37,038 bases of DNA, taken from assembly GCF_021343995.1 (NCBI RefSeq), contig NZ_JAJTTE010000064.1:1-37038 (forward strand), written 5' to 3'. Under the pieces are notes generated by a model. It worked only from the letters and a program-made list of their open reading frames with translations, ran no database searches and was not told the origin of the DNA. Of the stretch, positions 7,499 through 15,358 are shown piece after piece. Position 1 is the stretch's first letter. Every line of letters begins with the position of its first letter. This DNA comes from Pseudonocardia terrae. GTDB lineage: Bacteria; Actinomycetota; Actinomycetes; Mycobacteriales; Pseudonocardiaceae. The translations under genes were made by a program, and so were the position numbers.

Positions 7499-8094
7499 TG
7501 GAGCCGGCGGCGGCGCACGAGCTGCTGGTCCGGCTGGCCGGACGGCTGCCCGACGACGTCCTCTGGCGGCTGCGGGACTGGCTCGCCGCCGGTGCCGCGG
7601 CGCCGGTCGGTGCGCTGCTGCCGCGCGCCCTGCTGCGCAACCGCGTCGGGATCACCGACGCCGAACGCACCCTGCTCGGCGCCACGGCGGGCGAGAACCG
7701 CCTGGTCGACGCCGTCCTCCCGCTGCACACGCCGGACGCTCCCCATCCGGCGTTCGCGGCAGGGCCCGAGCTGCCCGACCTCGCCGTGCTGGGCGCGCTG
7801 GCCGTCGTCGCCGGGCACCCCGGCACACAGGAGCTGCGGCACGCGCGGCGCGGCCGGCACGGCGAGCAGCGGGTGCTCCTCGTCCTGGGCGCGGAGCGGG
7901 CCTGGGAACTGACCGGCACCCTGCAACGGCTGCTGCGGGTGCACGGCGACCGGACACCCTGCGTCGAGGTGCTCCCCGAGGGGCTGGAACCGCCCGCCTA
8001 CCACCAGGCCGCCATCGTCGGATCCCGCCCCGTGTGGGCGCGGCCCGGCGCCGAGACCGAGTCCGCGTCGCCGGCCGTCTCCGGCACGAGCTGA
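7498..8094 (+). CDS. Hypothetical protein, shorter paralogue of the next gene
   Basis: A 198-residue protein of no family I recognise. Its GTG start shares one base with the RidA stop, so it is translationally coupled to that operon. The N-terminal helix region (HELLVRLAGRLPDDVLWRLRD, here split: HELLVRLAGR then LPDDVLWRLRD) and the end of the domain (LLRVHGDRTPCVEVLPEG, then YHQAAI and VWA) line up with matching places in the N-terminal 200 residues of the following giant protein (HHLLLALAGR, DDDLLATARE, LLRSGLPASVEAYTPAD, YQRAAL). No signal peptide or membrane span is seen. It probably forms one compact alpha/beta domain. The duplicated arrangement suggests the two proteins interact or act in the same process. 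Confidence 0.75.
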   Translation: MEPAAAHELLVRLAGRLPDDVLWRLRDWLAAGAAAPVGALLPRALLRNRVGITDAERTLLGATAGENRLVDAVLPLHTPDAPHPAFAAGPELPDLAVLGALAVVAGHPGTQELRHARRGRHGEQRVLLVLGAERAWELTGTLQRLLRVHGDRTPCVEVLPEGLEPPAYHQAAIVGSRPVWARPGAETESASPAVSGTS

Positions 8095-8113
8095 CCGAAA
8101 GAAGGAGGGCCCG

Positions 8114-11100
8114 GTGACGGCCCCACCTGCCCCGAGCACGCACCACCTGCTGCTGGCCCTGGCCGGCCGCGTCGACGACGACCTGCTGGCCACGGCCCGC
8201 GAGCTCGTCGCGATCGGCGAGGAGCCGCAGGCGCTGGAGATCCTCGTCGCGACCCTGGTCGCCGACCGCACCGCGCTCCCCGCCCTGCTGCGGTCGGAGG
8301 TCGTGGAGCTGGCCCGCCGGCGCGCGATCGAGCTCGACGCCGACGGCCTCCTCGCCCCCGCCGCCGGCTCGCTCGACGGCACCCGGCACGTCTTCGGCGC
8401 CGGCCCGGCCGGCGCCGACGAGCGACTCGCGGAGCTGCTGACCTCGCCGCCGCCCGGCTCGACCATGCGCGTGACCTGGCGGATGACGCCCGCGGGTGCC
8501 GCGCCGGGGCCGGTGCCGCACCCGGTGGTGCTGGTGGAGCTGTCCGGGCCCGGGATCGCGCCCGAGGTCGTGTCGTACCGGCTCGGGGCGCACCTGCTGC
8601 GGTCCGGCCTGCCCGCCTCGGTGGAGGCGTACACGCCCGCTGACGCGCTCCCCGCCTACCAGCGTGCAGCGCTGGAGCGGGCGTGGCAGGTCGGTGCTCC
8701 CGGTGCAGGTCACGGTGGCCTCCCGACCGGTGCGCGGGGCACTGCTCACGGCCCGGTTCCGTTCGGTGGCGTCGCCGGGGCCGGTGCAGCGGGGTCCGGT
8801 GCGCACAGCGGTGCGGCGGGCCCGGCCGCAGGGAACGAGCGGGCGATCAGGCACGGCGCTCCGGTGGGGTCCCCTGCTGCGGCAGGTCCCGGTACCTCCG
8901 GCGTCGTCGGTGGCTCTCCGGGCGGTCCGGCGGCGTCCGGTGGTGGGGCCGCTGCTGCGGCCGGTCCCGGCGCCTCCGGCTTGCTCGGCGCGATGGACGG
9001 TGGAACTGCGGAGGCCGGTCCCGGCAGGTCCGGCTTCCTCGGCGCCCCGGACGGTGGACCCGCGGAGGCCGCTCCTGCCGCCGGTCCTGCCGCGTCCGGC
9101 TTCCTCGCGGCCGCGGACGGTGGGACCGCGGGCGCCGCTTCTGCGGCGGGTGCCGGTGCCAGCGTGTTCGGTGCGTCCGGAACCGGTGTGTCCGGGTCCG
9201 GTGAGGCCGCTTCCGGCGGGGCCGGTGTCGGTGGGGTCGCGGAGGTCGGTCCTCCGGCGGCCCCCGGGGCGTCCGCGTTCACAGCGCCCGGCGGGCGCGA
9301 GCCCGGAGTCGGCACGACCTCGGAGACCTCGGAGCCGTCAGGTGGCGCCGCGGAGACGACCTTCGGCGCCGCGGTACCTCGGGATTCGGCGGGCACCGCG
9401 GCGTCGAGCGACGCCCGGGCGGCCCGGAACGCCGGACCGGCGGCCGACCGAGCCGAGGAGGCGGCGAACCGTCCCGGTGAGTCCCGGTCTGCCCATGGCG
9501 CGGCGGAGCAGGGCCCTCGGCCGTCGCCGTCACCCCGGCCCGCGCCCGCGGACCCCGGCACCCCGCCGCCGTCGCCCCGGCCGGTCCTCGGCCGGCCGCT
9601 GACGTCGTCGCAGCCGCCGGCTGCGTTCCAGCCGTTGCGCCCGCGTCCCGACACGCCCGAGGGTGCGCCGTTCGCCGACGGACCGGTGCGCCCCGACAGC
9701 GGCGGTCCCGCCACCGACCGGCCCGCACCTCGCGCGGTCCCCGGCCCCGGGCCGCGTCCCGGACCCGACGGCCCGCGGCTCGGCCCCATCGAGATCACCG
9801 GGCCGCAGGACGAGCCGCGGACCAGCCCGTTCGAGCGCACCCGCGCCCCCCGCTCCCGCCCCACCCTGAGCGTGGTGCCGCCCGCGCCCGGGTACGAGCC
9901 GCCGAGCGGGCCGCGGCAGGCGCCCGTCACGCGTCCGACCCCGATCGTCCGTACCGAGGACTCGCTGCCGACCCCGGCCGAGCCCTGGCCCGTGTCCCGC
10001 GACGAGACGGAGCAGACGGACCCGCCCGTCCTCGCATCGATGCGGGACCCGCTGAGCGGTCCGCTGCGCGAGCCGCTGCTCGACGCCCAGCTCGACCGCG
10101 CCGAGACCGGTCCCGTGCCGATCGTCGGCCTCACGCCGCCGCAGGGCACGCCGGCCGTGGACGAGGCTGCGCCGTCGGACGAGGCCACGGATTCCACCGC
10201 TGCCGATTCCGCCCCCGCCGATTCCGCTCCTGCCGATTCCGCCCCCGCCGATTTCACCCCTGCCGACGAGCCGTCGGACCCGTCGGCCCCCGCTCCGGGG
10301 ACGGGGCGACGCCGGCGGGTCGAGGCGCGGGAGCCCGCGCCGGAGTGGACCCGCGACTGGGCGTCCGGCGAGTGGGCGATGCCGACGACGGGTCGGCGCC
10401 GCGCCGCCGACCTCCCGGCCGCCGGCGAGGGCTCCGGTTCCCTCCCGGAGTCGCCGACCTCCGCGCAGGACACCACCGATCCCGCCGGTCGGGACGGATC
10501 CGCGGACCTCCGGGGCGCGTCCGAGGGAGCGGACCTCCTGACCCCGGCGGGGGCTTCCTCGCCGGTCCCCGACACCAGCACGGCCGACCGGACGGTCGAC
10601 GGCGACACGGTCGAGCCCGGTGATCGCCCGGGCCCGAGCGGCCGTGACGCCGAGCCCTCCGACGTCGCCGACCGGGGAACCGACGCGTACGCCCGGACGG
10701 ACGGCGAGGTCCAGGTGGACCGCCGGTTCGCGGACGAGTCGCCGGACCTGCTCGAGGCCCCGACCTCCGACCGCTTCCCCGGCCCGCAGCCACCCGAGAA
10801 GGCCGGCGACGCTGCGCCCTTCGCCGGCCCGACCGACCCGGGCGGAGGACGACGCCGCCGCCCCGACCCCGGGGGCGACGAGCCGGGCGTGTCCCCCGAC
10901 GTGGTGGACTCCGCCGCCGGGCGACGCCACCGCGCCGAGCCCGACCTGACGATCGCTGACACCGGCACGTCCTCCGACTCGGCGGACTTCGCCGGTGGAG
11001 GCCGTCGCGCCGAGCCCGACCTGACCGCCGGTGAGACGGGCACGTCGTCCGACTCGGCGGACCCCGTGGGCGGGCGACGCCGCCGCGTCGAGCACGGCGG

Positions 11101-12694
11101 CGACGCCGAGGAACTGGTCGAACGCCCAAGTGCCGCCGGCCCCGGGATCGGACCCGCGGACTCGCCGGATCCGACCGGGCTCGCGCGCGACCCGCATGCC
11201 GCGGGCTCGGCAGGAGCGTCGGAACTGCCCGACGCCCTGGGCGGGGTCTCCGACCCCCGCGCCAACGGCTCGGCCGGCCCGTTCGGCGGGTCCCGGGGCT
11301 TCGACCTGCTCGGGCGCTCGAACGGGACGGCCGGTACGGGTGGTCGCGAGGCCGGTTCGGCCGGCGAGCCGACGGACCTGCACCTCGACGAGCCCGCGGA
11401 GTCCGCGACGGACGGCGGATCGCTCGGCGACCCGACCGACCGCGCCGGGAGCAGCGGCCCGCTGCTCGGCCGGCCGGACGGCACCACCCGGGGAGCCGAG
11501 GGGCCGGACGACCGGGACGGGCTCGTCGACGCCGCGACGGCCAAGCTCGGCGCGGTGCGGCCCGGTGAGTCCCTCGCCGAGGGCCCGGTGCCGAGCGACC
11601 CGCGTGCCCCGGGGAGCACCCGGCGCGGGGCCGACGGCCGCACCGAACCCGACCGCCCGACGGGCACGCCCGACCCGTCGGGCCCCGCGTCCGAGGCCGG
11701 CGACGGGCGTGAGTCGGGGCGCGACCGCGACCTCCCCGGCATCCCCCTCGGCGACACGCCCGCGCCGACGCCGTTCGACGCCCTCCCCGACCCGGCCGGG
11801 GAAGAGGGGACGTCCGGCTCGGTCCTCGAGGGTGGGCTCCGCCGCTCGCGTCCGGGCGACGCCTCACACCAGGGCGACGGCACTCCTGCCACGGAACCGG
11901 GCGAGGACACCCCCGGCCCGAGCGGCCCCACCTCCGGCTCGTACCGACGCACCGGCATCTCCCGCTCGGAGCCGGGTGAGGACACTCCCGGCTCGCCCTC
12001 GGCCACCGACACCGCGGGCCCGCGGTCGGACGGTGACCCGGCCCTCGACCCGACCGGCGCCACCCCCGCCCCGGTCGCGCCCGGTGGTCGCCCGGCCACG
12101 GACCCGTCGAACACCGAGGACCCCGCGCACAGGGCGGACACCGAGGTCGACGACGCCCCCACCGGCCGCCGGGCCGCGCGGGACGGGGTGCCGACGATCC
12201 GTCCGGTGCCGGGCGGTCGTCGTCGCGCCCGGCACCGCCCGGACGACGCGGAGCCCGACCCGTGGAACTTCGCGACCGCCGCCGGCGACGTCACCCCGGA
12301 GCCCACGTCGCGGCCCGAGGAGGGCCCGCAGGACCGCTCGGACGGCCTGCCGCCGCCCCGGCCGGTCCCGCGGACCATCCCGCGCATCCGACGGGGCTCG
12401 GACACAGCCGTCAGCGGGCTCTTCGGTCCCGGTGAGGTACCGCCCAGCCGTCCGGACGATCCCTTCGGCACCGGTCCCGGCCCGTCCCGCGGCCGATCCG
12501 GCGAGCCGCACGACGGCCCCACCGCGAGCACCGAGCCGGCCGAGCCGGACACCACGTCGGCGGGGTACTCCGCGTTCTCCAGCCGCGAGCAGGACCTGCT
12601 GCGCCTGCTCCAGCAGGAGCTGGAGGTGCGGGAGTCCCCGCCCGAGCGTCGCAACGGATCCGGCCCCTACGGGCCGCCGGACCTCGCCGGCTGA
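8114..12694 (+). CDS. Very large disordered protein with conserved N-terminal domain
   Basis: A 1,526-residue protein starting at GTG with AAGGAGG upstream, 19 bases after the preceding gene. Residues 1-200 form a folded domain related to the preceding protein. The rest is low complexity. About 200-450 is Gly/Ala/Ser-rich with tandem repeats. About 450-1,420 is Pro/Asp/Glu/Arg/Ser/Thr-rich with recurring GRRRR-type basic clusters (for example GRRRRVEAR, GGRRRRP, GGRRRRVEH). The final ~40 residues (YSAFSSREQDLLRLLQQEL and following) look like a helix that may be a docking element. There is no signal peptide or membrane span. The function is unknown. The whole frame is open over 4.6 kb, and the part after about residue 450 has normal codon usage. 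It may be a scaffold or condensate-forming protein, which is speculation. Confidence 0.75.
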   Translation: MTAPPAPSTHHLLLALAGRVDDDLLATARELVAIGEEPQALEILVATLVADRTALPALLRSEVVELARRRAIELDADGLLAPAAGSLDGTRHVFGAGPAGADERLAELLTSPPPGSTMRVTWRMTPAGAAPGPVPHPVVLVELSGPGIAPEVVSYRLGAHLLRSGLPASVEAYTPADALPAYQRAALERAWQVGAPGAGHGGLPTGARGTAHGPVPFGGVAGAGAAGSGAHSGAAGPAAGNERAIRHGAPVGSPAAAGPGTSGVVGGSPGGPAASGGGAAAAAGPGASGLLGAMDGGTAEAGPGRSGFLGAPDGGPAEAAPAAGPAASGFLAAADGGTAGAASAAGAGASVFGASGTGVSGSGEAASGGAGVGGVAEVGPPAAPGASAFTAPGGREPGVGTTSETSEPSGGAAETTFGAAVPRDSAGTAASSDARAARNAGPAADRAEEAANRPGESRSAHGAAEQGPRPSPSPRPAPADPGTPPPSPRPVLGRPLTSSQPPAAFQPLRPRPDTPEGAPFADGPVRPDSGGPATDRPAPRAVPGPGPRPGPDGPRLGPIEITGPQDEPRTSPFERTRAPRSRPTLSVVPPAPGYEPPSGPRQAPVTRPTPIVRTEDSLPTPAEPWPVSRDETEQTDPPVLASMRDPLSGPLREPLLDAQLDRAETGPVPIVGLTPPQGTPAVDEAAPSDEATDSTAADSAPADSAPADSAPADFTPADEPSDPSAPAPGTGRRRRVEAREPAPEWTRDWASGEWAMPTTGRRRAADLPAAGEGSGSLPESPTSAQDTTDPAGRDGSADLRGASEGADLLTPAGASSPVPDTSTADRTVDGDTVEPGDRPGPSGRDAEPSDVADRGTDAYARTDGEVQVDRRFADESPDLLEAPTSDRFPGPQPPEKAGDAAPFAGPTDPGGGRRRRPDPGGDEPGVSPDVVDSAAGRRHRAEPDLTIADTGTSSDSADFAGGGRRAEPDLTAGETGTSSDSADPVGGRRRRVEHGGDAEELVERPSAAGPGIGPADSPDPTGLARDPHAAGSAGASELPDALGGVSDPRANGSAGPFGGSRGFDLLGRSNGTAGTGGREAGSAGEPTDLHLDEPAESATDGGSLGDPTDRAGSSGPLLGRPDGTTRGAEGPDDRDGLVDAATAKLGAVRPGESLAEGPVPSDPRAPGSTRRGADGRTEPDRPTGTPDPSGPASEAGDGRESGRDRDLPGIPLGDTPAPTPFDALPDPAGEEGTSGSVLEGGLRRSRPGDASHQGDGTPATEPGEDTPGPSGPTSGSYRRTGISRSEPGEDTPGSPSATDTAGPRSDGDPALDPTGATPAPVAPGGRPATDPSNTEDPAHRADTEVDDAPTGRRAARDGVPTIRPVPGGRRRARHRPDDAEPDPWNFATAAGDVTPEPTSRPEEGPQDRSDGLPPPRPVPRTIPRIRRGSDTAVSGLFGPGEVPPSRPDDPFGTGPGPSRGRSGEPHDGPTASTEPAEPDTTSAGYSAFSSREQDLLRLLQQELEVRESPPERRNGSGPYGPPDLAG
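8960..9160 (+). repeat. Imperfect 54/66-bp tandem repeats in the giant gene
   Basis: Copies begin near 8960, 9014, 9068 and 9134. They encode variants of AGPGASG-LLGAMDGGTAE, for example AGPGRSG-FLGAPDGGPAE. The periods of 54, 54 and 66 bases are all multiples of three, so copy-number change keeps the frame. Confidence 0.75.
10202..10261 (+). repeat. 15-bp tandem repeat coding ADSAP
   Basis: Four consecutive copies of GCCGATTCCGCNCCN, the last diverged to ADFTP, lie within the giant gene. The unit has an A/T-richer GATTCC core than the surrounding sequence, suggesting recent expansion. Confidence 0.85.
10931..11080 (+). repeat. 75-bp tandem duplication in the giant gene
   Basis: The 20-base block beginning CGCGCCGAGCCC at 10931 recurs exactly at 11006. 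The duplicated unit is 25 residues: RAEPDLT, a variable stretch, TGTSSDSAD, then a glycine/arginine cluster. It shows that the disordered region grows by in-frame duplication. Confidence 0.8.
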
Positions 12695-12714
12695 CCACAC
12701 CCCGGGGGGACACC

Positions 12715-12744
12715 GGGGCGGTTCCGGAGCTCCGGAACCGCCCT
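12715..12744. terminator. Bidirectional terminator, 28-bp perfect palindrome
   Basis: A perfect palindrome spans 12716-12743 with arms beginning GGGCGGTTCCGGAG. It lies between the stop of the giant gene (12694) and the stop of the convergent oxidoreductase gene (12770). No U-tract follows, which is common in actinobacteria. Confidence 0.75.
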
Positions 12745-12769
12745 CTCGTCCCACCCGGGCAGTGCGCAG

Positions 12770-13663
12770 CTACCTGCGCGCGAGTTCCTCCGCCCGCGCC
12801 AGCACCCGCTGCACGTGCAGGCTCCGGGCGGCCGTGTGCGGGCCGTCGACCAGCCCGGTCGCGACTGCCTTCAGCAGCTCGTCGAGCAGGACGGCGTAGG
12901 AGGCCGTGGCGTCCGCGGGCCGCTCGGTGAGCACGTGCCGGCCGATCGAGCCGAAGGCCGTCACCTCCATCTCCGTGGGGTCGACCGGCAGCGCGAGCGA
13001 GAGCGTCAAGGTGCTGCGGGCGCCGCCGACGTGCCGCAGCCCGACCCGCCACAGGTCCGGCTCGCCGACGTGCGCGAACTCGACGTCGACGACCTCGCCG
13101 AGCGCCGCGTCGAGCAGGTCGACCAGGTGCGGCCCGATGTCGAGCAGCGCGCCCCGCTCGGCCCGCCACGCCGACGCCGCGTACGGGCCGCCGAGCAGCG
13201 CCCCGGAGAGCCAGCGGGCGGTGGCCGTGGTGTCGGCGTCGGCGGGGCCGTCCGGGAGACCGGCGAGCCACGCGCGGACCGGCGGGTGGAAGCGCAGGGT
13301 GAACACGGTCGTCGAGCAGACGCCGGCCTCCGCGACGGCCGCCGCGGCACGCTCGGCGGCGGGCAGGGTGTCGGCGAGCGGCTTGTCCAGGATCAGGTGC
13401 TTGCCCCGCGCCGCAGCCGCAGGCACCAGCGCCCCCTGCACGGCGGGCGGCACGGCGAAGGCGACGGCGTCGACGGCCTCGAACAGCTCCTCGACCTCGG
13501 CGAACGCGGTCCCGCCGTGCTGCGCGACGATCTCCCGGGCCGGCTCCGGCCGCCGGGTCCAGACGCCCGCGAGCTCCACCCCGGGATGGGCGGCCAGGGC
13601 GGGGGCGTGCACGGAGCGGGCCCACGGCCCACCCCCGACGAGTCCGACGCGCAGCTGATCCAT
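12770..13663 (-). CDS. Gfo/Idh/MocA family oxidoreductase
   Basis: A 297-residue NAD(P)-dependent oxidoreductase. The N-terminal Rossmann fold opens with LRVGLVGGGPWARSVHAPAL (GxGGxxA-type dinucleotide loop), followed by VWTRRPEPA. The EKP-type motif of the family appears as LDKPLADTLPAAERA at about 92-106, where D replaces the usual E. The C-terminal sheet domain holds GALLDIGPHLVDLLDAALG, with the His of the DxGxHxxDxxxxL motif that usually takes part in catalysis. The substrate is probably a sugar or polyol but cannot be named. The ATG at 13663 is six bases from a CAGGAT box; a longer start 33 bases upstream is less likely. It diverges from the Nudix-MBL operon. Confidence 0.88.
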   Translation of the reverse strand: MDQLRVGLVGGGPWARSVHAPALAAHPGVELAGVWTRRPEPAREIVAQHGGTAFAEVEELFEAVDAVAFAVPPAVQGALVPAAAARGKHLILDKPLADTLPAAERAAAAVAEAGVCSTTVFTLRFHPPVRAWLAGLPDGPADADTTATARWLSGALLGGPYAASAWRAERGALLDIGPHLVDLLDAALGEVVDVEFAHVGEPDLWRVGLRHVGGARSTLTLSLALPVDPTEMEVTAFGSIGRHVLTERPADATASYAVLLDELLKAVATGLVDGPHTAARSLHVQRVLARAEELARR

Positions 13664-13669
13664 GAGCCC

Positions 13670-13675
13670 ATCCTG
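13670..13675 (-). promoter_or_regulatory. CAGGAT box six bases before the oxidoreductase start
   Basis: GGGCAGGAT on the reverse strand is followed by six bases and ATG. The same arrangement occurs before two other reverse-strand genes in the window (starts at 26916 and 31112). It may be a -10 element of leaderless promoters, or it may act as a weak GGA-type ribosome binding site. Confidence 0.4.
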
Positions 13676-13721
13676 CCCGGGCGTGGCCATCTTCACGGAC
13701 GTTCCCCGGCGGGCGTCGGGT

Positions 13722-13727
13722 TAAGGT
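13722..13727 (+). promoter_or_regulatory. Putative -10 box of leaderless Nudix-MBL promoter
   Basis: TAAGGT ends six bases before the GTG at 13734. It is part of an AT-richer GTTAAGG stretch, and there is no separate ribosome binding site. Confidence 0.5.
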
Positions 13728-13733
13728 CCGATC

Positions 13734-14570
13734 GTGAGCGTCGCCGGTGACAACACGATCGAGAGCGCCGCGCAGCCGAAGCCGGCTGCGACGGTGCTGC
13801 TGCTGCGCGACGACCCGGCGCCCCCGCCGGGTCGTGCTCCGCTGCAGGTCTTCCTGCAGCGGCGGGTGAAGCAGATGGCCTTCGCGGGCGGCATGACCGT
13901 GTTCCCGGGCGGCAGTGTCGACCCCACCGACGTGCCCGACGCCGAGCGCTGGGCCGGTCCCGATCCGGCCGAGTGGGCCGAGCTGATCGGCGTGCCACCG
14001 GAGGTCGCGGGGCAGGCCGTGTCCGCGGCCGTGCGCGAGGTGTTCGAGGAGACCGGCGTGCTGCTCGCCGGCGCGCCCGGCGGGGAGCCCGGCTCGCTGA
14101 CCGCGCAGGCCCCGCTGTGGCGCAAGCAGCTCACCGAGCACGCCATCTCGCTCGCTCAGGTCCTGCTCGACTCGGGCTACGTGCTGCGGTCGGACCTGTT
14201 GCGGACCTGGGCGCACTGGGTGACCCCGCCGCAGGAGGGCCGCCGCTACGACACGATCTTCTTCGTGGCCGCCCTGCCCGCCGGCCAGGAGGCCGACGCG
14301 CACACCACGGAGGCCGTCGAGGCCACCTGGTGGTACCCGCAGGCGGCCCTGGAGGCCTTCGACGCCGGCGAGATGACGCTCATGCCGCCGACCCTGCTCT
14401 CGCTGCGCGACCTCGCGGTCTTCGGGACCACGGCCGAGGCGCTCGCCGGCTGCGCCGGCCGGGACATGACCCCGGTGCACCCGAAGTTCCGCAAGGACGA
14501 CGCGGGCATCCGGTACGTCATCCTCCCGGACGGGTCCGAGCACCCGTTCGCGCCCGCGCGCCCGGCGTGA
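13734..14570 (+). CDS. Nudix hydrolase (NUDT19-like)
   Basis: A 278-residue Nudix protein. The box is split in the way seen in NUDT19/RP2-like proteins: the glycine part FPGGSVDPTD at about 57-66, then an insertion of about 30 residues, then the catalytic helix AVREVFEETGVLL at about 98-110 with the REx2EE metal-binding residues. NUDT19 homologues hydrolyse CoA and acyl-CoA diphosphates in animals; the bacterial substrate is unknown. It overlaps the following metallo-beta-lactamase-fold gene by four bases (GTGA), so the two products are probably made in fixed ratio and may act on the same class of compounds. Its GTG start has a -10 box directly upstream, indicating leaderless translation. Confidence 0.88.
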   Translation: MSVAGDNTIESAAQPKPAATVLLLRDDPAPPPGRAPLQVFLQRRVKQMAFAGGMTVFPGGSVDPTDVPDAERWAGPDPAEWAELIGVPPEVAGQAVSAAVREVFEETGVLLAGAPGGEPGSLTAQAPLWRKQLTEHAISLAQVLLDSGYVLRSDLLRTWAHWVTPPQEGRRYDTIFFVAALPAGQEADAHTTEAVEATWWYPQAALEAFDAGEMTLMPPTLLSLRDLAVFGTTAEALAGCAGRDMTPVHPKFRKDDAGIRYVILPDGSEHPFAPARPA

Positions 14571-15358
14571 CCGCTCCCGCGTACGGCGTGCTCCGCGAGG
14601 TCACGCCGCTGGTCTCGGTGCTGCTGCAGAACAACCCGGGCCCCATGACGCTGGAGGGCACCAACACCTGGGTGCTGCGGGCGCCGGGGGTGGAGGAGTG
14701 CGTGGTCGTCGACCCCGGCGAGGACGACGACGAGGAGCACCTCGAGCGGATCACGGCGCAGGGACCCGTGGCGCGGATCCTCCTGACCCACCGGCACCAC
14801 GACCACTGCGGCGCGGCCCGCCGGCTCGCCGAGCTCACGAAGGCGCCGGTGCAGGCCCTGGACCCGAGCCTCGTCCTGGGCTCCGAGGCCCTCGCCGACG
14901 GCGACGTCGTGGCCGCCGCGGGCCTGGAGCTCCGTGTGGTCGCGACGCCCGGCCACACGTCGGACTCGACGTCGTTCCTGGTGGAGGGCCCGGGCGAGGG
15001 TCCGCCGCCGCTGCTGGCCGGCGACATGATCCTCGGGCACGGCACCACCGTGATCGCCCACCCGGACGGCGCGCTCGCCCCGTACCTCTCCTCGCTGGAC
15101 TGGTATGCCGACCTGCCGCCGGGCACCACCGTACTGACCGGCCACGGCCCCGAGCTGCCCGACGCCGCGGCCGTCGCGACGTACTACCGCGAGCACCGTC
15201 ACCAGCGGCTCGAGCAGGTCCGCGAGGCCCTGCGCACGCTGCCGGACGACGCGCCGCCCCGCCAGGTGGTCGAGGTCGTGTACGCCGACGTCGACCAGCG
15301 GCTGTGGGACGCCGCGGAGCTCTCGGTCAAGGCGCAGCTGGACTACCTACGCGGCTGA
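14567..15358 (+). CDS. Metallo-beta-lactamase-fold hydrolase (Rv3677c/LACTB2-like)
   Basis: A 263-residue MBL-fold protein. The zinc motif THRHHDHCGAAR lies at about 75-86 (H-x-H-x-D-H), with further ligands in TPGHTSDST (about 129-137), AGDMILG (about 153-159) and the late TGHGPE (about 194-199). The C-terminal 60 residues form a helical winged domain as in LACTB2, a mitochondrial RNA-cleaving enzyme. Activity here may be on RNA or on a thioester/phosphodiester, which the sequence does not settle. It begins at GTG inside the stop of the Nudix gene. Its 3' end overlaps the convergent MFS gene by 12 bases. Its place beside crp matches mycobacterial Rv3677c. Confidence 0.88.
   Translation: MTAPAYGVLREVTPLVSVLLQNNPGPMTLEGTNTWVLRAPGVEECVVVDPGEDDDEEHLERITAQGPVARILLTHRHHDHCGAARRLAELTKAPVQALDPSLVLGSEALADGDVVAAAGLELRVVATPGHTSDSTSFLVEGPGEGPPPLLAGDMILGHGTTVIAHPDGALAPYLSSLDWYADLPPGTTVLTGHGPELPDAAAVATYYREHRHQRLEQVREALRTLPDDAPPRQVVEVVYADVDQRLWDAAELSVKAQLDYLRG

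Noticed and set aside
8496..9602. Forward frame of 368 codons overlapping the giant gene, with high third-position GC
   Set aside because: Its product is an improbable Val/Arg/Pro mixture with no start signal. I kept the codon-usage break as a finding but not this frame as a gene.
8746..12654. Reverse-strand open frame of 1,302 codons over the giant gene
   Set aside because: It is Ser/Arg/Pro-rich noise mirroring a GC-rich repeat region. The forward frame has a ribosome binding site, a recognisable folded N-terminal domain and a paralogous neighbour.
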